A DNA stretch of 64,000 nt from Aliivibrio sp. EL58 (GCF_900312675.1 NZ_OMPC01000012.1:1-64000), one strand, 5' to 3'. Positions 45,292 through 55,444 are shown, counted from the stretch's first letter. Notes: generated by a model from the letters alone, not told the origin. Made by a program: numbers and translations.

Positions 45292-46020
45292 ATGAAATTT
45301 AAAACGAAATTAATCACAACACTGGTAATGGCATGCTTATTTTCTCCCCTTGCTTCTGCAATGACTCAGTCGGAGAAAATTCAAGATATCAATGAGATGC
45401 TTAAAGGTAATCCTGCAATCATTGATAGTCTTCATGAAAGTTTAGCTATGTATATTGTTCAACAAGGTAACTATCAAAAAACATTGGCGGATTATCATGA
45501 TTATATGTACAACAACCCAAATCTTCCGTCGTTTGGTGCCAAAGATCCTAAGTTAACTATTGTGGTGTTAACGGATTTAAGTTGTCCTTGGTGTAAAAAA
45601 CTAGATCCAGTGTTAATGAGGTTGGTCGATGAACACCCAGATGATCTTAAAGTGATAAATATTTATGTACCACTTAAAGAGCACTTAAACCCGATTAACT
45701 CTGCCACCTTTGCAATGAGAGTATGGAAAGAAAGCCCTGAAAAATTTAATAAAATTAACGAAACCTTATGGAGTAAACCCGGCATTCACAATGTGCGCTC
45801 TGTGATGAAAGTAGCAAAAGCGAATGATGCTGAAAAGTACGTATCAACGGATAAAGAAGTGGAAGATATGGTGGCAAAAAACCGCCAATTATTTACGGAT
45901 TTAGGCGCAAGGGGAACACCAGCTATGTTGATCGATGGTCAACTTCTTCCTGGCTATTTACCTTATGAAAAGTTAGCACCAATGGTTGAAGATAAAATTG
46001 CAGAAAAGTCAGGCAAGTAA
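45292..46020 (+). CDS. scsC: ScsC-like periplasmic DsbA-family protein
   Basis: 242 aa with signal peptide (ending SPLASA). An N-terminal helical stretch (residues about 25-75) could oligomerise, as in trimeric ScsC isomerases. The DsbA fold follows, with active site LSCPWCKKLDP and cis-Pro in RGTPAMLIDG. It is probably a disulfide isomerase or reductase kept reduced by ScsB. Order here is small membrane protein, scsB, scsD, scsC rather than scsABCD. Confidence 0.86.
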   Translation: MKFKTKLITTLVMACLFSPLASAMTQSEKIQDINEMLKGNPAIIDSLHESLAMYIVQQGNYQKTLADYHDYMYNNPNLPSFGAKDPKLTIVVLTDLSCPWCKKLDPVLMRLVDEHPDDLKVINIYVPLKEHLNPINSATFAMRVWKESPEKFNKINETLWSKPGIHNVRSVMKVAKANDAEKYVSTDKEVEDMVAKNRQLFTDLGARGTPAMLIDGQLLPGYLPYEKLAPMVEDKIAEKSGK

Positions 46021-46057
46021 CATCATATTTAATTGAATTAAACCTGATTAAATAAAA

Positions 46058-46096
46058 CAAAAACGCCGCCAATATTAACTATTGGCGGCGTTTTTT
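46058..46096. terminator. bidirectional terminator scsC / gor
   Basis: AACGCCGCCAATA pairs with TATTGGCGGCGTT around a 5-nt loop, flanked by A and T tracts. Confidence 0.93.
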
Positions 46097-46121
46097 ATAA
46101 TCAAAACAGTCTAAAAATAGA

Positions 46122-47477
46122 CTATCTCATAGTAACAAATTCTTCAGAACCTGTTGGGTGGATAGCGACAACGGCATCGAAATCAGCCTTAGTTGCGCCC
46201 ATCTTCATTGCTACTGCAAAACCTTGGATCATTTCATCAACGGTGAAACCGATACCGTGTAGGCCAACAACTTTCTCGTCTTCACCAGCACATACTAGCT
46301 TCATCTTACAAGGCTGACGGTGCTTAGTTACCGCTGTGTACATCGCTGTGAAGCCTGATGTGTACACTTTTACGTTGTCTTTGCCGTATTGCTCATCAGC
46401 TTCTTGTTCAGTAAGACCAATTGTGCCAATCGGTGGGTGGCTAAACACAACAGTAGGAACTAATGTGTAGTCCATTTTTGCGTTTGTTTGACCGTTGAAT
46501 AGACGCTCAGACAATAAACGACCGGCTTTAACCGCGATAGGTGTTAGCTCAATGCCGCCTTCCATGATATCACCTACACAGTAGATGCCTTTTACGTTAG
46601 TTTCTTGGTATTCATCAACTTTGATGTAACCGCGATCGTTAGTAGCAACGCCTGTGTTTTCTAGGTTGATTGCGTCAGTCGCAGGGTGACGACCAATTGC
46701 CCAAATTAGGGTATCAACGTTTTGTGTTTCACCATTTTCTAGGTGAAGTGTTAGGCTACCATCGGCTTCTTTAACCACTGCTTTTGGTACAGAGTGAGTA
46801 TGAAGTGTAGGGCCTTCTGTGTTCATTACTTCCACTAGCGTATCGATGATCATTGGATCAAAGCTACGTAATGGTGATTCTTTACGGCAGAAAAGGTGAG
46901 TTTCAGTGCCTAGAGAGTGAAGAACACCTGCGATTTCAACTGCGATGTAACCTGCACCAATAACAGCAACACGTTTTGGTTGCTCCATTAGCTCAAAGAA
47001 ACCGTTTGAATCGATACCGTGCTCAGCACCTGGAATATTTGGGATTGATGGACGGCCACCAACAGCAATAAGGATATGATCCGCTGTGTAGTGTTCGCCA
47101 TTCACTTCAACTGTGTTTGCATTAACAAACTTAGCAAAGCCTTTAATTACGTTTATTTTATTGTTACCAAGAACGCGATCGTAAGATTGGTGAATACGAC
47201 CAATGTACGCTTGGCGGTTTTCAACCATTTTGCTCCAGTTGAATTTTTTCAGTTCAACATCAAAGCCGTAATCTTCAGCGTATAAATTAATTGCTTCAGC
47301 AACTTGTGCACCGTGCCACATTACTTTTTTAGGAACACAGCCCACGTTTACACACGTGCCGCCAAGCTCTTGTGCTTCAATAAGAGCAACTTTTGCGCCG
47401 TGCATAGCCGCACGGTTTGCTGATGCGATACCGCCAGAACCACCGCCGATACAGATATAATCAAAATGCGTAGCCAT
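46122..47477 (-). CDS. gor: glutathione reductase Gor
   Basis: 451 aa flavoprotein disulfide reductase. FAD motif [13 protein letters not shown] near the N-terminus, redox-active [13 protein letters not shown] (about 39-51), NADPH motif [13 protein letters not shown], and catalytic HPTGSEE at the C-terminus. It reduces glutathione disulfide using NADPH in the cytoplasm. GGAG-type ribosome site upstream. It lies convergent with the scs operon, so two thiol-redox systems share a terminator. Confidence 0.96.
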   Translation of the reverse strand: MATHFDYICIGGGSGGIASANRAAMHGAKVALIEAQELGGTCVNVGCVPKKVMWHGAQVAEAINLYAEDYGFDVELKKFNWSKMVENRQAYIGRIHQSYDRVLGNNKINVIKGFAKFVNANTVEVNGEHYTADHILIAVGGRPSIPNIPGAEHGIDSNGFFELMEQPKRVAVIGAGYIAVEIAGVLHSLGTETHLFCRKESPLRSFDPMIIDTLVEVMNTEGPTLHTHSVPKAVVKEADGSLTLHLENGETQNVDTLIWAIGRHPATDAINLENTGVATNDRGYIKVDEYQETNVKGIYCVGDIMEGGIELTPIAVKAGRLLSERLFNGQTNAKMDYTLVPTVVFSHPPIGTIGLTEQEADEQYGKDNVKVYTSGFTAMYTAVTKHRQPCKMKLVCAGEDEKVVGLHGIGFTVDEMIQGFAVAMKMGATKADFDAVVAIHPTGSEEFVTMR

Positions 47478-47497
47478 TACTTTCTCTCCGATAGGTT

Positions 47498-47534
47498 TTA
47501 TACCAATGCTAATAATTATCTAATTATATTGGTG
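47498..47534. repeat. AT-rich inverted repeat upstream of gor
   Basis: ATACCAAT and ATTGGTGT bracket a TAATAATTA/TAATTAT core, an imperfect palindrome typical of short ACCAAT-ended repeats scattered between vibrio genes. It may include gor regulatory sequence. Confidence 0.45.
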
Positions 47535-47608
47535 TTAATTTTTTTAATACTATGTATGAAATGCGACCAAATTTTTCTTTTTCAAGGCCTACGAGGTTTC
47601 AAAAGCTT

Positions 47609-47719
47609 GAGAATTCAGATCGCTTCGCTTGCAGAGTTCAGAGGTGTTTGTTGAGAGTGAGCGCCTCCCGCTACCTATTCTGAACTCTTTAAGGGAGCTT
47701 GCGACCGAACTGAATTCTT
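47609..47719. repeat. palindromic intergenic repeat, copy 1
   Basis: Outer arms GAGAATTCAG / CTGAATTCTT and inner arms AGAGTTCAGA / TCTGAACTCTT fold into a long hairpin. The blocks CGCTTCGCTTGCAG and AAGGGAGCTTGCGACCG are shared with the element at 50761-50925. Non-coding, between gor and rlmJ. Confidence 0.7.
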
Positions 47720-47724
47720 AGATC

Positions 47725-48564
47725 TTATTCCGGAACAATCCACTCGACTTTAAAGTGACCTGTTGCTGGTGCAATTGCTTCTTTCAAGAAAGGCAAAATT
47801 TCTTTCATTTGGCTTTCTAATTTCCATGGTGGATTAATGACGATCATGCCAGATGCGGTCATGCCACGCTCGTTAGTATCAGCAGAAACACCTAATTCAA
47901 TTTGTAGGATATTACGAATACCAAGACCTTCTAATCCTTCGATCATATCTTCGATATCACAGCGATTAACCACAGGATACCAAATTGCATAAATGCCCGT
48001 TGCCCAGCGTTTATGGCTTTGAGCAATTGCAGTCACAACATCACGGTATTCTTTTGCAAGCTCATAAGGTGGGTCGATTAGGACTAATCCTCGGCGCTCT
48101 TTTGGTGGAAGGCTTGCTTTTAGTCGTGCAAAGCCGTCTTCTTTATAAATAGACACTTGGCGATCACGGTGAAACTCTTGCTCAAGCAGAGGGTGGTCGG
48201 CAGGGTGAAGCTCGGTTAATACCATGCGGTCTTGACGACGCAGGTGAGCACGACCAACACGAGGTGAACCTGGGTAGTAACGCAGTTCTTCACCGTCGTT
48301 TAATTCAGTGATGGCATTTAGGTAGCTTGTGATCTCTTCAGGAAGATCAGTTTGCTCCCAGATGCGAGCGATACCTTGCTTGTATTCGCCTGTCTTTTCA
48401 GACCATTCATGCGTTAAATCGTAACGACCAACCCCTGAATGGGTGTCGTGATAAACAAATGGCTTATCTTTTTGCGTTAATGAATCAAGGATAAGGCTTT
48501 GTACAATGTGTTTAACCACATCGGCATGGTTGCCTGCATGAAAACTGTGACGATAACTTAGCAT
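47725..48564 (-). CDS. rlmJ: 23S rRNA (adenine-2030-N6)-methyltransferase RlmJ
   Basis: 279 aa. Start MLSYRHSFHAGNHADVVKH is diagnostic of the RlmJ (YhiR) family. SAM-binding segment YHDTHSGVGRYDL (about 40-52) and catalytic LIDPPYE (about 161-167, DPPY of N6-adenine methylases). It methylates A2030 of naked 23S rRNA. Neighbours gor and prlC on both sides match the E. coli yhiR-gor-prlC region. Confidence 0.95.
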   Translation of the reverse strand: MLSYRHSFHAGNHADVVKHIVQSLILDSLTQKDKPFVYHDTHSGVGRYDLTHEWSEKTGEYKQGIARIWEQTDLPEEITSYLNAITELNDGEELRYYPGSPRVGRAHLRRQDRMVLTELHPADHPLLEQEFHRDRQVSIYKEDGFARLKASLPPKERRGLVLIDPPYELAKEYRDVVTAIAQSHKRWATGIYAIWYPVVNRCDIEDMIEGLEGLGIRNILQIELGVSADTNERGMTASGMIVINPPWKLESQMKEILPFLKEAIAPATGHFKVEWIVPE

Positions 48565-48716
48565 GGATGAACTCTCACTATTGGAATCACATGATTATAC
48601 CCAAGTTTACCGCTCAATGTGTGTACTCTTGCATCAGCCATTGAAATTTTATCCATTAAGCACCATCTTTAAGGGATAAGCCGATCCTAAAAACGAAAAA
48701 TAGAAAAGGAATGAAT

Positions 48717-50759
48717 ATGTCTAACCCGTTATTAACCTTTACTGATTTACCGCTGTTTTCTCAAATTAAGCCTGAGCATATTCAGCCTGCGGTAGAACAA
48801 GCCATTGCCGATTGTCGCGCTAAAGTGGAAGAAGTATTAGAGTCTGATGCTGCGCCAAGTTGGGAGAGCATAATTATTCCTCTGGCTGAAACCGATGATC
48901 GCCTAAGTCGCATTTGGTCACCAGTGAGCCATTTGAACTCAGTGCAAAACAGTGAAGCATTGCGTGAAGCGTACGAAGCGTGTTTACCTGCGTTATCTGA
49001 GTACGGCACGTGGGTAGGCCAACATAAAGGATTGTACGAAGCGTATAAATCAATTAAAGAGAGTGAGACGTTTGCAACCCTGTCTCAAGCTCAACAAAAA
49101 ACAATGGTTGATGAGCTGCGTGATTTTGAATTATCAGGCATTGGCCTACCGGCAGATCAACAAAAACGCTACGGTGATATCAGCAAGCGTACCTCAGAAT
49201 TAAGTTCAAACTTCAGCAACAACGTGCTTGATGCAACCATGGGTTGGTCAAAACATATTACTGATGAAGCGGAATTATCTGGCTTGCCAGAATCTGCAAT
49301 GGCAGCAGCAAAAGCCGCGGCAGAAGCGAAAGAGTTAGACGGTTGGTTACTGACACTAGAAATGCCATCGTACATTCCAATCATGACTTATGCTGATAAT
49401 AAACCACTGCGTCGTGAAATTTACGAAGCGTTCGTGACTCGTGCATCAGATCGCGGTCCAAACGCAGGTAAATGGGATAACACCGATTTAATCTCTGAAG
49501 AGCTGCAACTTCGTCATGAAGTATCACGTTTATTGGGCTTTGCTTCTTACAGTGAAAAATCATTAGCAACCAAAATGGCAGAAAGCCCAACTCAAGTACT
49601 GGGCTTTTTAAATGATTTAGCAGCGAAAGCGAAACCACAAGGTGAGCGCGAAGTTGAAGAGTTAAAAGCCTTTGTAAAAGAAGAGTTTGATATTGATGAG
49701 TTAGATCTGTGGGATGTGACTTATTACTCTGAAAAGCTAAAACAAAAGCTATACCAGATCTCAGATGAAGAGTTACGTCCTTATTTTCCTGAATCAAAAG
49801 CCGTCTCTGGTCTATTTGAAGTATTAAACCGTTTGTTTGGTATGACGGTAGTTGAGCGTGAGGGTGTTGATGTATGGCATGAATCAGTGCGTTTCTTTGA
49901 TATCTTTGATTCTACCAATACCTTACGTGGTAGTTTTTACTTAGATTTATACGCGCGTGAGCACAAACGTGGTGGCGCATGGATGGACGAGTGTCGTGTC
50001 CGTCGTATTACTGAAAATGGCGAACTGCAAACGCCAGTTGCATACCTAACGTGTAACTTCAATAAGCCTGTTGGTGGTAAACCAGCGCTATTTACTCATG
50101 ATGAAGTGGTTACTTTATTCCACGAATTTGGTCACGGTATTCACCACATGCTAACGCAAATTGATGTGGCGTCAGTGTCTGGTATCAATGGCGTGCCTTG
50201 GGATGCGGTTGAATTGCCAAGTCAGTTCTTAGAAAACTGGTGTTATGAAGAAGAAGCATTGGCGTTTATTTCTGGTCACTATGAAACGGGTGAGCCACTG
50301 CCAAAAGAGATGCTAGATAAAATGCTTGCTGCGAAAAACTTCCAATCAGCGATGTTTATCCTGCGTCAGCTAGAGTTCGGTATGTTCGATTTCACGTTGC
50401 ACACAAATTATGATCCTGATTTAGGTGCAAAAGTCTTAGAAACGCTGGCTGAAGTAAAAGCGAAAGTAGCGGTATTACCAAGTGTTGAGTGGAACCGTTT
50501 TTCTCACAGCTTCGGTCATATTTTTGCGGGTGGCTACGGTGCGGGTTATTACAGCTACCTATGGGCAGAAGTATTATCAGCGGATGCATTCTCTCGTTTT
50601 GAAGAAGAAGGCATTTTTAATACAGAAACAGGCCAAAGTTTCTTGAATAATATTCTTGAAATGGGTGGCAGTGAAGAGCCAATGGAACTGTTCAAACGCT
50701 TCCGTGGTCGTGAGCCACAAGTAGATGCAATGCTGCGTCATGCGGGTATTGGAGCTTAA
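48717..50759 (+). CDS. prlC: oligopeptidase A PrlC (M3 family)
   Basis: 680 aa from ATG 48717, 6 nt after AAAGGA; an ATG at 48711 is too close to that site. A helical thimet-oligopeptidase fold with zinc motif LFHEFGHGIHH (about 455-465). It degrades peptides, including cleaved signal peptides, in the cytoplasm. Divergent from rlmJ. Confidence 0.95.
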   Translation: MSNPLLTFTDLPLFSQIKPEHIQPAVEQAIADCRAKVEEVLESDAAPSWESIIIPLAETDDRLSRIWSPVSHLNSVQNSEALREAYEACLPALSEYGTWVGQHKGLYEAYKSIKESETFATLSQAQQKTMVDELRDFELSGIGLPADQQKRYGDISKRTSELSSNFSNNVLDATMGWSKHITDEAELSGLPESAMAAAKAAAEAKELDGWLLTLEMPSYIPIMTYADNKPLRREIYEAFVTRASDRGPNAGKWDNTDLISEELQLRHEVSRLLGFASYSEKSLATKMAESPTQVLGFLNDLAAKAKPQGEREVEELKAFVKEEFDIDELDLWDVTYYSEKLKQKLYQISDEELRPYFPESKAVSGLFEVLNRLFGMTVVEREGVDVWHESVRFFDIFDSTNTLRGSFYLDLYAREHKRGGAWMDECRVRRITENGELQTPVAYLTCNFNKPVGGKPALFTHDEVVTLFHEFGHGIHHMLTQIDVASVSGINGVPWDAVELPSQFLENWCYEEEALAFISGHYETGEPLPKEMLDKMLAAKNFQSAMFILRQLEFGMFDFTLHTNYDPDLGAKVLETLAEVKAKVAVLPSVEWNRFSHSFGHIFAGGYGAGYYSYLWAEVLSADAFSRFEEEGIFNTETGQSFLNNILEMGGSEEPMELFKRFRGREPQVDAMLRHAGIGA

Positions 50760-50760
50760 G

Positions 50761-50925
50761 GTTTCAGGCCGCTTCGCTTGCAGGGTTCAGGAAGAGCAAT
50801 AAAATCCTCCTGAATCCTGAATCCTGAATCCTGAATCCTGAATCCTGAATCCTGAATCCTGAATCCTGAATCTCAAGCTCCTCTGAACTCTTCAAGGGAG
50901 CTTGCGACCGATCTGAACTCTGCTT
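50761..50925. repeat. palindromic intergenic repeat, copy 2, with nine CCTGAAT heptamers
   Basis: It shares CGCTTCGCTTGCAG-GTTCAG and CTGAACTCTTCAAG-GGAGCTTGCGACCG blocks with copy 1. Its centre is expanded by exactly nine perfect tandem copies of CCTGAAT (50809-50871). It lies between prlC and the convergent cyaY. No coding potential. Confidence 0.85.
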
Positions 50926-51239
50926 TAAGCCCACTCAATCTCTTCATCTGCATGCTTTTGACACTCTTCTTTGACCATCTCGATAAATTCCATGCCCGTC
51001 TTAGAACATGTCCATTTCTCATCAGTATAAGCAAAGTGGAAGCCGCCAGATTTTGATGCTAACCAGATTTCGTGCATTGGTTCTTGTTTGTTGATCACGA
51101 CTTGGCTGCGGTTTTCAAATTCTAATGTTAAAACGTTACCCGTGATAACTGGTTCAATATCGGCACCAGATTCATCAATCATATCTTCGATTAATTGCAG
51201 TTTTGCATCGACTAACTCGTGAAATTCAGTGTTATTCAT
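50925..51239 (-). CDS. cyaY: frataxin-like protein CyaY
   Basis: 104 aa from the ATG at 51239 (AGGA 8 nt upstream); the frame opens further upstream but into the lptM promoter area. Frataxin fold: acidic first helix FHELVDAKLQLIEDMIDESGADIEP, then beta-sheet with EIWLASKSGGFHFAY. It binds iron and modulates IscS in Fe-S cluster assembly. Divergent from lptM-lysA, as in enterics. Confidence 0.94.
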   Translation of the reverse strand: MNNTEFHELVDAKLQLIEDMIDESGADIEPVITGNVLTLEFENRSQVVINKQEPMHEIWLASKSGGFHFAYTDEKWTCSKTGMEFIEMVKEECQKHADEEIEWA

Positions 51240-51320
51240 CTTATTTATCCTATTGCTTTTCTTGGCTGTGGTGCGATTATAGAGAGCATAACCAGATATT
51301 AACACTAATGGTAAAATCTT

Positions 51321-51440
51321 ATGCAAAAAAGAGTGATGGCGTTAATGCTATTGAGTGCCTTAACGCTGGCAGGTTGTGGTCAAACGGGTTCGTTGTACAT
51401 GCCTGCAGATGACGCACCAAAAACAGAAGTAGCAGAATAA
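51321..51440 (+). CDS. lptM: small lipoprotein LptM (YifL)
   Basis: 39 aa. MQKRVMALMLLSALTLAGC has a lipobox LAGC with Cys at residue 19. The short mature part GQTGSLYMPADDAPK carries the G-Q-x-G-x-L-Y-x-P motif of the LptM/YifL family. LptM mimics LPS in the LptDE translocon and helps its oxidative maturation. Located just before lysA and divergent from cyaY, the same order as in E. coli. The ribosome site is weak. Confidence 0.9.
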   Translation: MQKRVMALMLLSALTLAGCGQTGSLYMPADDAPKTEVAE

Positions 51441-51509
51441 TTTATTTGTAGTCAGTGTATTTGAATAATCACTGGCTAATAAACACTGAACTAGACAAGG
51501 AAGACGACA

Positions 51510-52763
51510 TTGGATTATTTCAATTATAAGGATGATGGACAACTTTGGGCTGAAGAGTTACCGGTTGCACAATTAGCTGAGCAGTATGGCACGCCATTGT
51601 ATGTATATTCTCGTGCGACATTAGAGCGCCACTGGAATGCATTTGATAGCTCGGTAGGTGAACAACCTCATCTTGTATGTTACGCCGTAAAAGCGAACTC
51701 AAATATCGGCGTGTTAAATGCACTTGCCCGTCTAGGTTCAGGGTTTGATATTGTGTCTCAAGGTGAACTTGAGCGTGTTGTGGCTGCCGGTGGCGATCCA
51801 ACTAAAGTGGTTTTTTCTGGCGTTGGTAAAACGGCTGATGAAATGCGCCGAGCACTAGAGCTAAAAATTAAATGCTTCAATGTTGAATCAGAACCAGAGC
51901 TTGAGCGCTTAAATGCGGTTGCTGCTGAAATGGGGGTAATTGCACCTATTTCACTGCGTATTAATCCAGATGTCGATGCGAAAACACACCCATATATTTC
52001 AACGGGCTTGCGTGATAATAAGTTTGGTATCGCGTTTGATCGTGCTCCTGAAGTATACAAATTTGCACAAACCCTATCGAACTTAGATATCCAAGGTATT
52101 GATTGCCATATCGGTTCTCAGTTAACGGATATTACGCCATTCATTGATGCCACAGATCGTCTTCTTGCCTTGATTGATGATTTAAAAGCACAAGGTGTCA
52201 ATATTCGTCACCTTGATGTGGGTGGTGGTTTAGGTGTGGTTTATCGTGATGAGTTACCGCCGCAGCCATCAGAATACGCAACCGCATTATTAAGTCGTTT
52301 AGTGGGCCGTGAAGATCTTGAATTGATTTTTGAACCAGGTCGTGCGATTGCAGCAAATGCCGGTATCTTGGTGACTAAAGTTGAATTCTTAAAGCACACT
52401 GAGCATAAAAACTTTGCCATTATTGATGCGGCAATGAATGACTTGATGCGTCCTGCATTATATCAAGCGTGGCAAGATATCGTGCCTGTGGCTCCTCGTG
52501 AAGGTGAAGCGCAAAGCTATGATTTAGTTGGGCCTATTTGCGAAACTGGTGACTTCTTAGGTAAAGACCGTGATCTAGTTCTCGAAGCTGATGACTTGCT
52601 TGCGGTTCGTTCGTCTGGAGCCTATGGTTTTGTGATGTCATCAAACTATAATACGCGCACTCGCGCAGCAGAAATAATGGTTGATGGGGACCAAGTTCAT
52701 CTTGTACGTAAACGAGAAGAGTTAAGTTCTTTATGGGAACTAGAATCCATCTTACCAAACTAA
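51510..52763 (+). CDS. lysA: diaminopimelate decarboxylase LysA, TTG start
   Basis: 417 aa PLP enzyme, fold type III. PLP-lysine in CYAVKANSN (about 50-58), glycine-rich phosphate loop HLDVGGGLGV, and active-site GPICETGDFLG. It decarboxylates meso-diaminopimelate to lysine. It starts at TTG 51510 with AAGGAAG 6 nt upstream; no ATG fits. Followed by dapF after 78 bp. Confidence 0.96.
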   Translation: MDYFNYKDDGQLWAEELPVAQLAEQYGTPLYVYSRATLERHWNAFDSSVGEQPHLVCYAVKANSNIGVLNALARLGSGFDIVSQGELERVVAAGGDPTKVVFSGVGKTADEMRRALELKIKCFNVESEPELERLNAVAAEMGVIAPISLRINPDVDAKTHPYISTGLRDNKFGIAFDRAPEVYKFAQTLSNLDIQGIDCHIGSQLTDITPFIDATDRLLALIDDLKAQGVNIRHLDVGGGLGVVYRDELPPQPSEYATALLSRLVGREDLELIFEPGRAIAANAGILVTKVEFLKHTEHKNFAIIDAAMNDLMRPALYQAWQDIVPVAPREGEAQSYDLVGPICETGDFLGKDRDLVLEADDLLAVRSSGAYGFVMSSNYNTRTRAAEIMVDGDQVHLVRKREELSSLWELESILPN

Positions 52764-52841
52764 CTTAGATTAAAGAGCAAGCAGCTTAACGTTACTTGCT
52801 CTTTTGGTATTCAACCTAAAATATAAAAAAGAAGAACAACT

Positions 52842-53672
52842 ATGCACTTTCATTTTTCTAAAATGCACGGGCTTGGCAATGACTTTATGGTGGTTGACTG
52901 CTTAACTCAAAATATTTTCTTTTCACCAGATTTAATCCGTCGCCTAGCGGATCGTAACCGTGGTATTGGTTTTGATCAGCTATTGGTGGTTGAAGCTCCC
53001 TATGATCCTGAAACTGATTTTCACTATCGTATTTTTAATGCTGATGGCACAGAAGTAGAGCAATGTGGTAACGGCGCTCGCTGTTTTGCACGTTTCGTTC
53101 GAATGAAAGGCTTAACCAATAAAATCAGCATTTCAGTGAGCACCAAAAAAGGTAAAATGACGTTAAAAGTGGAAGATGATGATCAAATAACGGTAAACAT
53201 GGGTGAACCAGTATTTGAACCAAATAAAATTCCATTTAAAGCCACTCAAGCTGAGAAAACCTATTTACTACGAGCAGAAGATAAAACACTTTTCTGTGGT
53301 GCGGTAAGTATGGGTAATCCACATTGTGTCACCGTGGTTGATGATGTTGATAATTATGACGTTGATAAATATGGTCCGTTAGTCGAAGGGCATGAGCGTT
53401 TTCCTGATCGTGTGAATGCGGGCTTTATGGAAGTTATTTCACCGAATGAAGTGAAATTACGTGTTTATGAGCGTGGCGCTGGTGAAACTCAAGCGTGTGG
53501 AAGTGGCGCGTGTGGTGCGGTTGCTATTGGTATCATGCAAGAATTATTAGGTGAAGACGTTAAAGTCTCTTTGCCTGGCGGTGATTTGCAGATTTCATGG
53601 AAAGGCCCAGGTTACCCATTGTTCATGACTGGTCCTGCAGCCCATGTTTATGATGGTCAATTATCAATATGA
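52842..53672 (+). CDS. dapF: diaminopimelate epimerase DapF
   Basis: 276 aa. Two catalytic cysteines: CGNGARC (about 73-79) and ACGSGACG (about 217-224). It interconverts LL- and meso-diaminopimelate for lysine and peptidoglycan. The DUF484 gene starts within its stop (ATGA overlap). Confidence 0.97.
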   Translation: MHFHFSKMHGLGNDFMVVDCLTQNIFFSPDLIRRLADRNRGIGFDQLLVVEAPYDPETDFHYRIFNADGTEVEQCGNGARCFARFVRMKGLTNKISISVSTKKGKMTLKVEDDDQITVNMGEPVFEPNKIPFKATQAEKTYLLRAEDKTLFCGAVSMGNPHCVTVVDDVDNYDVDKYGPLVEGHERFPDRVNAGFMEVISPNEVKLRVYERGAGETQACGSGACGAVAIGIMQELLGEDVKVSLPGGDLQISWKGPGYPLFMTGPAAHVYDGQLSI

Positions 53673-54370
53673 ATGACGTAACATCAATCGAACCGCAACC
53701 CACTCAACTTACTGAAGACGTTGTTGCTCAATTTTTAATGGACCATCCTGATTTTTTTCAGCAGCATCCAGAGTTACTTGGACGAATTAAAGTAGACACG
53801 CCTGAGCGAGGCGTGGTTTCTTTAGTTGAAGTTCAAGTCAGTAAATTGCGTGATCGTATCGGTGACTTAGAAGAAGAAATTACTCAACTCATGTCACTTG
53901 CAGCAAAAAATGATCGTCTATTTCATGATTTTGCTAATATACAAAAACAATTATTACTGTGTAAGGATTTTTCTCAAGCGGCAAAAATTATCGAGCAAAA
54001 AGCACTTTCTCTAGATTTAACCGCGCATATTAAAATCATTGATCATTCTCATCCTAAGTATCATGTGGATAAAACCGCACTCGATAATTTTATTAAAAAG
54101 TTTTTGAATGGACACTCTGCGTATTTAGGTCGCTTACGTAAGGCTGAGCGTGATAGCTTATTGGCCTATGGTGGGCTTGACCACTCAAGTGCGGAGCTAG
54201 GCTCGTTTGCTATCCTTCCATTAGGTCAATCTCAACCTATTGGGGTGATGGCGTTTGCTAGTCGTGATGGCCGGCATTTCGAACCAAATATGGATACCTT
54301 ATTTTTAGAACAGCTGGTTAGTGTTTTCCATTATTTATTAATGCAATGGTCGAAATCTTCTCATGAGTGA
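53669..54370 (+). CDS. DUF484 family protein (YigA-like)
   Basis: 233 aa. N-terminal helical part with [20 protein letters not shown], a coiled coil (about 55-90), then a GAF-like domain. The family sits between dapF and xerC in many gammaproteobacteria; its role is not established. It overlaps dapF by 4 nt and xerC by 8 nt, so the three genes are translationally coupled. Confidence 0.9.
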   Translation: MNDVTSIEPQPTQLTEDVVAQFLMDHPDFFQQHPELLGRIKVDTPERGVVSLVEVQVSKLRDRIGDLEEEITQLMSLAAKNDRLFHDFANIQKQLLLCKDFSQAAKIIEQKALSLDLTAHIKIIDHSHPKYHVDKTALDNFIKKFLNGHSAYLGRLRKAERDSLLAYGGLDHSSAELGSFAILPLGQSQPIGVMAFASRDGRHFEPNMDTLFLEQLVSVFHYLLMQWSKSSHE

Positions 54371-55274
54371 TGTACTTCCTCTTCAATATTCCAAACACCT
54401 TGATGCCTTTTATGAATTTTTACGTAATGAAAAAGGCTTAAGTATTTATACTCAACGCAGTTATAAGCGCCAACTAACAACGATTGCTGAGCAACTGGTT
54501 GAGTTAGGCGTAGAGTCTTGGCAAGACGTCGATGCGGGTTGGGTACGTCAAATTACCAGTAAAGGCATGCGAGAAGGACTGAAAGCGAGTAGCTTATCCA
54601 CTCGATTATCTTCACTGCGCAGTTTTTTTGATTTTTTAGTATTACGAAATATATTAGCGGCCAACCCTGCGAAAGGGGTTTCTGCACCTCGTAAATCTCG
54701 TCCATTACCAAAAAATATCGATGTGGATGAGATGGGGCAGTTACTTGAAGTAAACGAAGATGATCCATTATCGATTCGTGATCGTGCCATGATGGAACTC
54801 ATGTATGGTGCTGGTTTACGTTTGGCTGAATTAGTGGGTATTGATGTTCGTGATATTCAATTACGCCAAGGCGAATTACGCGTCATTGGTAAAGGCGATA
54901 AAGAACGTAAAGTTCCTTTTTCAGGTCAAGCGAAAGAGTGGTTAGGGCATTGGTTACAAGTTCGAAATCAACTAGCAAAACCAGAAGAGCCAGGGTTATT
55001 TGTCTCTAAATTGGGTGTTCGTATTTCGCATCGAAATGTGCAAAAAAGAATGGCTGAGTGGGGAATGAAACAGGGGGTCAATAGTCATATTAGCCCACAT
55101 AAATTACGTCACTCATTTGCAACCCACATGCTTGAATCGAGTGGCAATTTACGTGCCGTTCAAGAGTTACTTGGGCATGAAAATATTTCTACTACGCAAA
55201 TTTATACCCATTTAGATTTTCAACATCTTGCTCAAGCGTATGACCAAGCGCATCCAAGAGCGAAGAAAAAATAA
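54363..55274 (+). CDS. xerC: tyrosine recombinase XerC
   Basis: 303 aa. N-terminal SAM-like core-binding domain (about 10-100) and catalytic domain with R ([11 protein letters not shown]), K ([12 protein letters not shown]), HxxR ([12 protein letters not shown]), H/W and Tyr (TTQIYTHLD). With XerD it resolves chromosome dimers at dif in the FtsK-dependent pathway. Its place in the dapF-DUF484-xerC operon identifies it as the housekeeping XerC, not a phage integrase. The yigB gene that often follows is absent here. Confidence 0.96.
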   Translation: MSDVLPLQYSKHLDAFYEFLRNEKGLSIYTQRSYKRQLTTIAEQLVELGVESWQDVDAGWVRQITSKGMREGLKASSLSTRLSSLRSFFDFLVLRNILAANPAKGVSAPRKSRPLPKNIDVDEMGQLLEVNEDDPLSIRDRAMMELMYGAGLRLAELVGIDVRDIQLRQGELRVIGKGDKERKVPFSGQAKEWLGHWLQVRNQLAKPEEPGLFVSKLGVRISHRNVQKRMAEWGMKQGVNSHISPHKLRHSFATHMLESSGNLRAVQELLGHENISTTQIYTHLDFQHLAQAYDQAHPRAKKK

Positions 55275-55301
55275 TTTATTCAACGGGGTATCTAGATTGA
55301 T

Positions 55302-55359
55302 ATCAAGTATAAAAAAGCCAGATGCGTATTATTACGTATCTGGCTTTTTTATACTTGAT
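55302..55359. terminator. 27-bp-stem bidirectional terminator
   Basis: A near-perfect 27-bp stem (one G-U pair) spans ATCAAGTATAAAAAAGCCAG and its partner, including both A and T tracts, with a 4-nt loop. It terminates xerC. Confidence 0.9.
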
Positions 55360-55410
55360 TGTTTTTACTATGAACTTAGGTAACCATTTGTTTTTAAATA
55401 ACAGTTAACT

Positions 55411-55430
55411 ATTTGGCCTATGATAGGCTA
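55411..55430. repeat. 20-bp palindromic repeat (copy 2)
   Basis: ATTTGGCCTATGATAGGCTA matches the reverse complement of 36272-36291 at 18 of 20 positions. The differences fall in the palindrome centre. Confidence 0.5.
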
Positions 55431-55444
55431 AGTAGTCTGTACGC

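Noticed and set aside
50809-50871. Tandem repeats as a CRISPR array
   Set aside because: Units are 7 bp and contiguous without spacers, and no cas genes are present.
54363-55274. Tyrosine recombinase as a mobile-element integrase
   Set aside because: Operon with dapF and DUF484 and sequence motifs identify the housekeeping XerC; no att sites or cargo.
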